This document shows positions 28,365 through 35,836 of a DNA stretch of 52,482 nt, piece by piece. Location of the stretch: NCBI GenBank assembly GCA_024643385.1, contig JAHEMZ010000013.1, positions 1 through 52,482 of the forward strand, read 5' to 3'. The translations under genes and the position numbers were made by a program. The stretch's first letter is position 1; every line of letters starts with the position of its first letter. Below the pieces are notes generated by a model, which saw only the letters and a list, made by a program, of their open reading frames with translations, did no database searches and had not been told where the DNA came from. This DNA comes from Flavobacteriaceae bacterium (GTDB lineage Bacteria; Bacteroidota; Bacteroidia; Flavobacteriales; Flavobacteriaceae).

Positions 28365-29894
28365 TTATTCCCACTCTATAGTGGCGGGTGGCTTCGAACT
28401 GATGTCATATACCACTCTATTAACGCCTTTGACACGGTTTATTATATAATTTGAGGTTTCTTGTAAAAACTCATAAGGTAAATTCACCCAATCTGCGGTC
28501 ATACCGTCGGTACTTTCTACCGCTCTCAACGCTACTACCCGCTCGTAAGTACGTTCATCTCCCATTACTCCCACACTCTGAACCGGTAAAAGAATGGCGC
28601 CGGCCTGCCAAACTTTATCATAGAGTTCCCATTTTTTCAATCCATTTATGAAAATGGCATCCACTTCTTGTAATATACGTACTTTTTCCTCTGTAATATC
28701 TCCAAGGATTCGAATCGCTAATCCGGGGCCCGGAAAAGGATGCCTTCCCAACAATTCGGGGTCGATGCCCATTTCGGCACCCACTCTGCGAACCTCGTCC
28801 TTAAAAAGCATTCGAAGTGGCTCTACCACCTTCAATTTCATATAATCTGGAAGTCCCCCCACATTATGATGTGATTTAATGGTCACCGAAGGACCGTTCA
28901 CGGAAACACTTTCGATCACATCCGGATAAATAGTTCCTTGAGCCAACCAGTCCACATCTTCCACCAAATGAGCTTCGTGATCAAATACTTCAATAAAGGC
29001 TTTTCCTATCGCTTTTCTTTTTGTTTCCGGATCACTCTCGCCTTCCAAGGCTTTCAAGAAACGTGCCGAAGCATCTACCCCTTTTACATTTAAGCCCATA
29101 TGCTGGTATTGATCCAAAACATTTTGGAATTCATTCTTTCTGAGCAAGCCATTATTTACAAAAATGCAATAGAGATTCTTCCCTATGGCTTTATTGAGCA
29201 ACATTGCTGCAACCGTTGAATCTACTCCACCACTCAAGCCTAGTACAACCTTGTCGTTTCCAAGTTTTTCTTTTAATTCAGCCACTGTGGTGTCTACAAA
29301 TGCGGCAGGAGTCCAAGTTGGCTTGATCCCGGCTATTTCGATGAGGAAGTTCTCGAGTAATTGCTTCCCATGTGTAGTGTGATATACTTCAGGATGGAAC
29401 TGAATAGCATAAGTTTCTTCGCCTTCGATCTGATAGGCAGCGTTAGCTACATCATCCGTGCTTGCCAATCGAATCCCTTTCTTGGGTAACTGAGCAATGG
29501 TATCACTATGGCTCATCCAAACCTGGGTATCTTCCGGAATGTTCAAAAACAAACTGGACCCATCCAGGATGGTGTTCAACTTCGCTCTGCCGTATTCTCT
29601 GATGTTACTGGGTGTTACACTGCCGCCGTTGAAATGTGCCAGGTATTGAGCGCCATAACAAACTCCCAATAAAGGCAAAATTCCTTTAATTCTTGAGAGA
29701 TCGGGATGGGGTGCATCTTCCGCCCTCACCGAAAAAGGACTTCCGGATAAAATAACCGCTTTAAAACCGGATAAATCATCCGGAATATGGTGGTATGGAT
29801 GGATCTCACAATATATGTTCAATTCACGAACACGTCTCGCTATAAGCTGTGTATATTGAGAACCAAAATCAAGGATAAGGACGTTGTTTTGCAT
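28365..29894 (-). CDS. guaA: GMP synthase (glutamine-hydrolysing)
   Basis: A 509-residue enzyme converting XMP to GMP. The GATase domain has catalytic C79 ([16 protein letters not shown]) and QFHPEVYHT. The ATP-pyrophosphatase domain has [14 protein letters not shown]. The C-terminal dimerisation domain ends [17 protein letters not shown], the universal GuaA tail. I use the ATG at 29894; the TTG at 29900 falls inside the -7 box. The box ends only 3 bases before the ATG, so the mRNA is predicted to be leaderless. The LysM gene starts 26 bases after the stop, with no terminator between. Confidence 0.98.
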   Translation of the reverse strand: MQNNVLILDFGSQYTQLIARRVRELNIYCEIHPYHHIPDDLSGFKAVILSGSPFSVRAEDAPHPDLSRIKGILPLLGVCYGAQYLAHFNGGSVTPSNIREYGRAKLNTILDGSSLFLNIPEDTQVWMSHSDTIAQLPKKGIRLASTDDVANAAYQIEGEETYAIQFHPEVYHTTHGKQLLENFLIEIAGIKPTWTPAAFVDTTVAELKEKLGNDKVVLGLSGGVDSTVAAMLLNKAIGKNLYCIFVNNGLLRKNEFQNVLDQYQHMGLNVKGVDASARFLKALEGESDPETKRKAIGKAFIEVFDHEAHLVEDVDWLAQGTIYPDVIESVSVNGPSVTIKSHHNVGGLPDYMKLKVVEPLRMLFKDEVRRVGAEMGIDPELLGRHPFPGPGLAIRILGDITEEKVRILQEVDAIFINGLKKWELYDKVWQAGAILLPVQSVGVMGDERTYERVVALRAVESTDGMTADWVNLPYEFLQETSNYIINRVKGVNRVVYDISSKPPATIEWE

Positions 29895-29897
29895 AGG

Positions 29898-29905
29898 CAA
29901 AAATA
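29898..29905 (-). promoter_or_regulatory. -7 box (TATTTTTG) of guaA, 3 bases before the ATG
   Basis: Exact TAnnTTTG match on the minus strand, followed by CCT and then the ATG at 29894. With a transcription start a few bases after the box, the ATG itself would be the first codon of the message. Confidence 0.6.
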
Positions 29906-29955
29906 GTTTCTTTTTTACTTTTGACTAAATAAAAAAGGGGTAATTTTTATTGATT

Positions 29956-31551
29956 TCAGACTTCTAAAATAGCAAATTCATGTGTTAAAGGCTGAAGCTC
30001 TTTTTTTAGGATGGAAAGTAAGGAGGGTCCCAATTCCAAATACCATTCCGAGAAATTATGAATTCGCTCTTGAAGACTTTGATTTGGAAATAATTCATCT
30101 TGTATGAAGGATAGTCGCTCCAAATGATCACTCAGCTTTCTTTTTTGTGCCTTTAACAATCGCTTTTCCAAATGGTCAAGGCCATTGAGTTGCTTCTTTT
30201 CCTGCGCTGCCACTGCCCCTTTAAAAGAGGCATCAGTTTTTTTAGCTATTTGATGCAACTCCTTAAATTGTTGTTGCAAAAAGGTTTTTTGCTTACTGAA
30301 ATCTATTTCAATTTGAGATAATTGACGCGTATACTCGGATATCAGATCATGCGGTTTCTGAAACAAACGACTAACTTCTACATCCAATTTCTCAAGTTTT
30401 CCAGCCAATTTCTTCGGAAGTAATAAAACCGAATTACGCAAAAGCAATATGGGAAAAGGAACTTTTATAGTATGAAAGTAATCTTGTAATTGAAACCAAT
30501 AAGCCAATTCGCCACCTCCGCCTATATAACAAAGATTAGGCAAAATAACTTCTTGATATAAGGGCCGTAACAGTGCATTCGGTGAAAAACGTTCCGGGGC
30601 TTTCTCGAGCTCCTGAAGAATCCCTTCTTTCGTAAATGTGATCGAAGTGTTATTGACATAATAGATTCCTTCCTTTTCAATGATCCTTTCTCTAATTCCC
30701 TCTTTTAAATAAAATAGATTGATCTCCCTGGGAAATACCTGTTCTGCATAGCCTGCCGCTGTTAGTCTTTTGGTGGTCTTAGAAATTTCTTGAAAAGACT
30801 TCCCCTCCAAAAGTTCCATCTTGACAAAAGGAGCGAATGCTTTCTTCAATATGGGGTCATTTCCATCTACAATGACTAAACCGTATTCCTTAAATAAAGC
30901 GTTTGCCAAATAACGGGTCGCGTCGGCCAAATTGGAGTTTTTCAAATAGGCTTCTGAAAACAAATCCAATAGGTATTTTGCCGATTGATGTGAACCCCAT
31001 TCTTTTTGTAATTGCGCGTACACCTCATCCAATCCGTCCGTTGAAAATTCACCTACCGCACCCCCACTATTTCGATCCCAACGAATCTTTTTCCCTTTAA
31101 AATTAAAGTAATTGATCTCTTCAAAATCGTGATCTTCGGTGGCCATCCAATAAATGGGAACAAAATGGTACGATTTGTATTTTTCTTGTAATTCCTCCGC
31201 CAAGTTGATCGCAGAAAATATCTTATATAAAAAATACAAAGGGCCCGTAAACAAATTAAGTTGGTGGCCCGTAGTGATCGTAAAGGTATTTTCCCGCTGA
31301 AGTAAATCAATATGCTCGGCAGTTGCTGTCGACATATCGCAACATTCATATTGCTTTTTCAATTGTGCCGTTAAAATGGATCGAGATTCCTTGGAAAACA
31401 CCTCTGACTTTTCCTGAAGCTGTGCTTCAAAATTATCGAGAGAAGGAAAGCGATGATAAAAAGAGGATACGTGTTCTTCCTTTGCCAAATAATCGCACAT
31501 CAAATCTGAAAAATAGCGTGTTTCGCTGTAGGGAAGATATTGTTTAGGCAT
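29956..31551 (-). CDS. bshC: Bacillithiol biosynthesis cysteine-adding enzyme BshC
   Basis: A 531-residue enzyme of the BshC family, which adds cysteine to glucosaminyl-malate in the last step of bacillithiol synthesis. The opening YLPYSETRYFSDLMCDYL, the nucleotide-binding-like TITTGHQLNLFTGPLYFLYK and IYWMATEDHDFEEINYFNF are family signatures; YIGGGGELAYWFQLQDYF is the second. The C-terminal part is a long coiled coil (about residues 400-500). The bshA and bshB genes are not in the window. It suggests this organism uses bacillithiol as a low-molecular-weight thiol, which fits the OsmC-like gene nearby only loosely. Confidence 0.95.
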   Translation of the reverse strand: MPKQYLPYSETRYFSDLMCDYLAKEEHVSSFYHRFPSLDNFEAQLQEKSEVFSKESRSILTAQLKKQYECCDMSTATAEHIDLLQRENTFTITTGHQLNLFTGPLYFLYKIFSAINLAEELQEKYKSYHFVPIYWMATEDHDFEEINYFNFKGKKIRWDRNSGGAVGEFSTDGLDEVYAQLQKEWGSHQSAKYLLDLFSEAYLKNSNLADATRYLANALFKEYGLVIVDGNDPILKKAFAPFVKMELLEGKSFQEISKTTKRLTAAGYAEQVFPREINLFYLKEGIRERIIEKEGIYYVNNTSITFTKEGILQELEKAPERFSPNALLRPLYQEVILPNLCYIGGGGELAYWFQLQDYFHTIKVPFPILLLRNSVLLLPKKLAGKLEKLDVEVSRLFQKPHDLISEYTRQLSQIEIDFSKQKTFLQQQFKELHQIAKKTDASFKGAVAAQEKKQLNGLDHLEKRLLKAQKRKLSDHLERLSFIQDELFPNQSLQERIHNFSEWYLELGPSLLSILKKELQPLTHEFAILEV

Positions 31552-31573
31552 AGTGACTTTCAGAAAACTGAAA

Positions 31574-31581
31574 CAAAAATA
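31574..31581 (-). promoter_or_regulatory. -7 box (TATTTTTG) of bshC
   Basis: Exact TAnnTTTG match on the minus strand, 22 bases before the bshC ATG. It is part of the divergent region shared with the M14 peptidase gene. Confidence 0.6.
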
Positions 31582-31683
31582 AGGAGTTTCCTTAGTTTGA
31601 GACCTAAAAATACGTTAATTCCGAAAAAGAAAACAAGATCCCACAGGCATAAATAAAGTTCCATTTTGGATCAACCTTTCTTT

Positions 31684-31691
31684 TATGTTTG
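31684..31691 (+). promoter_or_regulatory. -7 box (TATGTTTG) of the M14 peptidase gene
   Basis: Exact TAnnTTTG match. A TTG lies about 15 bases upstream, slightly short of the usual spacing. The first in-frame ATG (31697) is 5 bases after the box; the better signal-peptide ATG is at 31769. Confidence 0.55.
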
Positions 31692-31768
31692 TATGAATGA
31701 AACTTAAAAGTTTTGATTTCATTATTTATAATTTCCTTTACCTTTACTTTTTATCTCAAACAACCACC

Positions 31769-34255
31769 ATGCATAGATTTTTTACACTTTTTGCTTTATT
31801 CCTTTCCTGTCATCTTTTTGCCCAATTAAAATCCCCTTCCGAATTTTTGGGTTATGAAATTGGCACCGAATTTTCTCGCCACGCCGATGTGGTGCGTTAT
31901 TTTGAACATGTAGCGGCGAACAGCAATAGAGTTACTTACCATTCTTATGGCAAAACGAATGAGCGGAGACCCCTCACTTATGCTATCATATCATCCCCTG
32001 AGAATCTTGTCAATATTGATGAGATTCGAACGAATAACCTAAGACAAGCAGGAACCCTGGATGGCGATAGCAATCCTGAAATAGCCATCGTATGGCTTAG
32101 CTATAACGTACATGGAAATGAGGCCTCTAGCCTTGAAGCCTCTATGGTTACTCTATATAAATTGATCACGGAAAAACAAGCCTGGTTGGAAAATACCGTG
32201 GTAATCATCGACCCATGTATCAATCCCGACGGGCGTGATCGCTACGCAAATTGGTACAATCAAGTAAGAGCGAATCCTTACAATCCTATCCAGATAGCGT
32301 CAGAGCACAATGAACCATGGCCTGGGGGACGACCTAACCATTATCTTTTCGATTTGAATCGGGATTGGGCTTGGGCCACGCAAGTAGAGAGTCAGCAACG
32401 CCTCAAAATATATAACCAATGGTTACCGCATGTGCATGTCGACTTTCATGAGCAAGGGATCAATGAGCCTTATTATTTTGCACCCGCCGCAGAACCCTAT
32501 CATGAGATCATTTCTTCATGGCAGCGCGATTTCCAAACACAAATAGGTAAAAACAATGCAAAGTATTTTGACAATGAAGGGTGGTTATTTTTTACACGTC
32601 AGTTTTTCGATTTGTTGTACCCCAGCTATGGCGATACCTACCCTACCTATATGGGTTCTATTGGTATGACTTACGAACAAGCCGGACATGGTCGCGGCGG
32701 ATTAGGCGTACATACGGATGAGGGCTATGAATTAACCTTAGTCGATAGGGTGGCCCATCATACGACAACCGGATTGTCAACCGTGGAAATTTCTTCTATG
32801 AATGCCAAAAAACTCAATACTGAATTCAAGAAGTTCTTCGACAACAGTAAATTAAATGTCAAAAGCTATGTATTAAAAGGACATCCCGACAAAATCAAAA
32901 CCTTGACAGATCTTTTAGACTTACATGAAATTAAGTATGGTTTTTCATCGGGAGGAACCGTGAGCGGAATGGATTATCAGACGAACAACAAAGGCAGTAT
33001 GGACAGTAAAGGGGCATTGGTAGTGAGTACCAATCAACCGAAAGGAAAAATGGTGACTGTACTTTTTGAAAAGGACACCAAAGTAACCGAACCCCTGACC
33101 TATGACATTACGGCTTGGAGCATTCCGTATGCCTACGGGTTGGATTGTATTGCCAGCACTTCGTTGGTGGCTGCAAATAGCAGTGATCCTACTAAAAGAG
33201 TGATCAATCAGGTGGCACCTGCCAGTAGTTTAGCAGGGTATATCGTTTCATGGAACGGTTTAAATGACGCTGCATTTTTAGCGGAACTATTACAGCAAGA
33301 CATCAAAGTACGCTTCTCTGAAAAGGATTTGAGTTTTAAAGGAGATACCTTTCAAAAAGGAAGTTTGGTGATCACGAAAAGTGATAATCGAAATCGTACC
33401 GATTTTACGGAAGTTGTTACGAATACGGCTAATAAACATGGAAGAAACCTTTACGTTGCAACAACAAGTTTTAGTGACAATGGCACTGACTTCGGCTCAA
33501 GGGACGTTAAAATTATCAATAAGAGCAAAATAGCCATGCTAAAAGGAAAAGGCACCTCATCCTTAAATTATGGAGCCTTATGGCACTTTATGGAAACACA
33601 ATTACAGTATCCGGTTACTTCCATTGACACAGACGATTTTAGTATAGCTGTTCTTGAGAATTTCGATGTATTGGTCATCCCGGGAGGGTGGTATCAACGA
33701 TTACTTAATGATAGTCTGCTCGGTGAGTTAAAGGATTGGATCAAAAAAGGAGGAAAAGTGATCGCTTTTGATAATGCCTTAAGTGTTTTTGAAGATAAAG
33801 ATGGATTTGATCTAAAAAAGAACAAAGAAAAGGAGGATGAAAATAAGGAAAAAACGAATCTGGTTCCTTACGGAGAAAGAGAGCGTTACAGTGTAACAGA
33901 TCATAACCCGGGAAGTATCTATAAAGTGAAAATGGACCCTTCCCATCCTATGGCCTTTGGATATGGCGAGACTTATTACAGCTTGAAATTAGGCACAGAT
34001 TCCTATCAACTTTTAGAAGAAGGGTATAACGTAGGGTATATTGATAATGACGTCCTTGTCGTTTCCGGATTTTCAGGTGAAGATGCCAAGACTAGTCTAA
34101 AAAATTCGTTAGTTTTTGGAGAAGCTAGATTGGGGGAAGGAAGTATCATTTATTTAGTAGATGATGTTCTTTTTCGCTCCTTCTGGGAAAATGGGAAGTT
34201 GCTTTTCGTTAATAGCCTGTTCTTCGTGAATTCAAATGTTTTTGAATTAGATTGA
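31769..34255 (+). CDS. Secreted M14-family zinc metallocarboxypeptidase
   Basis: An 828-residue exported peptidase from the ATG at 31769, which gives a normal signal peptide (MHRFFTLFALFLSCHLFAQ). An earlier in-frame ATG at 31697 would add a second hydrophobic stretch; I consider it less likely, but it cannot be excluded. Zinc ligands are H115 and E118 (SYNVHGNEASS) and H227 (HVDFHEQGINEPY), as in family M14. The part after about residue 400 includes DVLVIPGGWYQRL, resembling the class I glutamine-amidotransferase fold; this arrangement is common in large Bacteroidetes M14 proteins. The highly charged stretch KKNKEKEDENKEKTN is near residue 690. No T9SS tail is visible. Substrate unknown. Confidence 0.9.
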   Translation: MHRFFTLFALFLSCHLFAQLKSPSEFLGYEIGTEFSRHADVVRYFEHVAANSNRVTYHSYGKTNERRPLTYAIISSPENLVNIDEIRTNNLRQAGTLDGDSNPEIAIVWLSYNVHGNEASSLEASMVTLYKLITEKQAWLENTVVIIDPCINPDGRDRYANWYNQVRANPYNPIQIASEHNEPWPGGRPNHYLFDLNRDWAWATQVESQQRLKIYNQWLPHVHVDFHEQGINEPYYFAPAAEPYHEIISSWQRDFQTQIGKNNAKYFDNEGWLFFTRQFFDLLYPSYGDTYPTYMGSIGMTYEQAGHGRGGLGVHTDEGYELTLVDRVAHHTTTGLSTVEISSMNAKKLNTEFKKFFDNSKLNVKSYVLKGHPDKIKTLTDLLDLHEIKYGFSSGGTVSGMDYQTNNKGSMDSKGALVVSTNQPKGKMVTVLFEKDTKVTEPLTYDITAWSIPYAYGLDCIASTSLVAANSSDPTKRVINQVAPASSLAGYIVSWNGLNDAAFLAELLQQDIKVRFSEKDLSFKGDTFQKGSLVITKSDNRNRTDFTEVVTNTANKHGRNLYVATTSFSDNGTDFGSRDVKIINKSKIAMLKGKGTSSLNYGALWHFMETQLQYPVTSIDTDDFSIAVLENFDVLVIPGGWYQRLLNDSLLGELKDWIKKGGKVIAFDNALSVFEDKDGFDLKKNKEKEDENKEKTNLVPYGERERYSVTDHNPGSIYKVKMDPSHPMAFGYGETYYSLKLGTDSYQLLEEGYNVGYIDNDVLVVSGFSGEDAKTSLKNSLVFGEARLGEGSIIYLVDDVLFRSFWENGKLLFVNSLFFVNSNVFELD

Positions 34256-34266
34256 TGACCAAATAA

Positions 34267-34295
34267 TAAGTGCGGGAAAGTTATTCCCGCACTTA
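34267..34295. terminator. Strong hairpin after the M14 peptidase gene
   Basis: Perfect 12-base-pair stem, TAAGTGCGGGAA / TTCCCGCACTTA, with loop AGTTA. On the plus strand no T run follows; on the minus strand it continues TTATTATTT. It may end transcripts from both sides, including the candidate small gene at 34382-34519. Confidence 0.6.
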
Positions 34296-34381
34296 ATCAA
34301 AAAATGCTCAACACTACTTTACTAGGAAGGAGCCGACAGTTATTAAGATTCCAAATTGTTCGAAAGTAGTATTCAACTATA

Positions 34382-34519
34382 CTAGTTGATAGTTTTCATA
34401 TCCTTTGTCACAACTACGGCATCAACCTGAAAATATTTTTCAGATTTAATAACTTCATACAACCACTCCATATAGCTTGAAGAGCGTCTCTTGAACGAAT
34501 AGTTTAATGCTTTTTCCAT
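34382..34519 (-). CDS. Candidate small protein, 45 residues
   Basis: In the 549-base gap between the M14 peptidase and the TPR lipoprotein, the minus strand carries an ATG-to-TAG frame of 45 codons. It begins MEKALNYSFKRRSSSYMEWL and ends VTKDMKTIN. Composition is protein-like: mixed charged and aromatic residues, a basic patch (FKRR) and no runs. No signal peptide or membrane segment is seen, and I do not recognise the sequence. The upstream bases are A/T-rich, but no exact TAnnTTTG box is visible. Two inverted repeats lie downstream (ACTACTTT/AAAGTAGT and the hairpin at 34267-34295), consistent with a transcript end. The rest of the gap (34520-34804) is AT-rich and holds no other convincing gene. 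Confidence 0.45.
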   Translation of the reverse strand: MEKALNYSFKRRSSSYMEWLYEVIKSEKYFQVDAVVVTKDMKTIN

Positions 34520-34779
34520 GAGTTAACATTTTAAAAGCACAAGCAGTTATTCGTCCCAGAAGAAATTGAGGCTGGTTAAAAGTATTCCAAATAACTTCAA
34601 TTAACAAATTTTTGGTAGTATTTTTCTTACATTAAATTATTTATATGACTCATTTTAGCCGGTTTACAAAAAAGATTCTATTTAAAAAACTCATTTTATT
34701 CCCACAATTTTTGATGGATGCAATCCATAAATTACCTTGTTGACATTAAAAAATGATCTCAGTAAACGCGCAAAAAAAT

Positions 34780-34787
34780 TACCTTTA
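34780..34787 (+). promoter_or_regulatory. Possible -7 box (TACCTTTA) of the TPR lipoprotein gene
   Basis: One base off TAnnTTTG (final A for G), 17 bases before the ATG at 34805. Weak evidence. Confidence 0.35.
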
Positions 34788-34804
34788 CGATTCATACTAA
34801 GAGC

Positions 34805-35746
34805 ATGAATAAATTTGTCCTATATAGTTTCGCCTTCATTTTGGTCGGTTGCAAGAATGATTTTAAGGCAACCCATTTTGATCAGAAGGATGGAAAGGAT
34901 TTTGAAGCGATCGGAGCATTGGGTGATACATTGCGCTCTTCAATGCCTTCCGATGCATTGATCGAAAAATATGAAGCGAAGAAAAAAGCCTTTGAGGCAG
35001 CTCCGGACAGTCTTGATCTACTTATTTGGTACGGACGTTTCGCCGCTTATGCTGGACAATACAGAGAATCCATCGCCATTTATACAATGGGGCTGAAAAA
35101 ATTCCCTAACAATTCAAGATTACTCAGGCATCGAGGACATCGATATATAACCTTACGTGAATTTGATAAAGCGATTGCTGATCTGTCACTTGCGGCACAA
35201 TTGATCCAAGGAACAGCAAACAAAATAGAAGAAGACGGTATGCCAAACGACAAAAATATTCCTGTGAGCTCACAACACGGAAATATCTATTACCATCTAG
35301 GATTAGCCTATTATCTGGACCGTCAGCTCTTGAAAGCATTGGATTCCTTTAAAAAATGCCTTTCCACTTCTAATAGTCCGGACAATGTAGTTGCTGCAAC
35401 TCACTGGATCTACATGATTCAAAATAGGATGGGTCGGAAATCAGCCGGTGATAATTACCTGAGAAATATTACTCCCAATATGGATGTCATTGAAAATACC
35501 GCCTATTACAAAGCCTGTCTGTTTTATAAAGGGCTTTTGACCTTCGATGAAATAAACACTCCGGATCAACAAGGAGGTCCCTCTGATACCGCTTTGCGGT
35601 ATGCGATTGGAAACTGGATATGGTATATAGGCAATCCTCAAAAAGGACAGGAAGTGTTCAAGGAAATTTTAAAAGGAGATGATTGGGCCTCATTTGGTTA
35701 CATCGCTGCGGAAACCGATCTGGCAAAACCCTACAACCAAAGGTAA
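34805..35746 (+). CDS. TPR-containing lipoprotein
   Basis: A 313-residue protein with lipobox FILVGC (C16). The middle holds tetratricopeptide-like helical pairs: LIWYGRFAAYAGQYRESIAI, SRLLRHRGHRYITLREFDKA and the segment HLGLAYYLDRQLLKALDSFK. TPRs usually mediate protein-protein contacts. The gene lies 90 bases upstream of a TonB-dependent receptor on the same strand. A functional pairing is plausible but not proven. The protein is not of the SusD type (I see no SusD-like N-terminus or length). Substrate unknown. Confidence 0.82.
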   Translation: MNKFVLYSFAFILVGCKNDFKATHFDQKDGKDFEAIGALGDTLRSSMPSDALIEKYEAKKKAFEAAPDSLDLLIWYGRFAAYAGQYRESIAIYTMGLKKFPNNSRLLRHRGHRYITLREFDKAIADLSLAAQLIQGTANKIEEDGMPNDKNIPVSSQHGNIYYHLGLAYYLDRQLLKALDSFKKCLSTSNSPDNVVAATHWIYMIQNRMGRKSAGDNYLRNITPNMDVIENTAYYKACLFYKGLLTFDEINTPDQQGGPSDTALRYAIGNWIWYIGNPQKGQEVFKEILKGDDWASFGYIAAETDLAKPYNQR

Positions 35747-35802
35747 TTTTTGGAGAATTTAACTATTTACAGGTAAATTCGTTTTCACTTTAAAAAAATA
35801 GC

Positions 35803-35810
35803 TACTTTTA
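35803..35810 (+). promoter_or_regulatory. Possible -7 box (TACTTTTA) of the TonB-dependent receptor gene
   Basis: One base off TAnnTTTG (final A for G), 26 bases before the ATG at 35837. It shares this final A with the candidate box of the preceding lipoprotein gene. Confidence 0.38.
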
Positions 35811-35836
35811 TTTATCAACTAATAACCAAACACCAA

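Noticed and set aside
34256-34381. Inverted repeats considered as a CRISPR or mobile-element end
   Set aside because: There are only two unlike hairpins, no repeated units, no transposase and no target-site duplication; terminators explain them.
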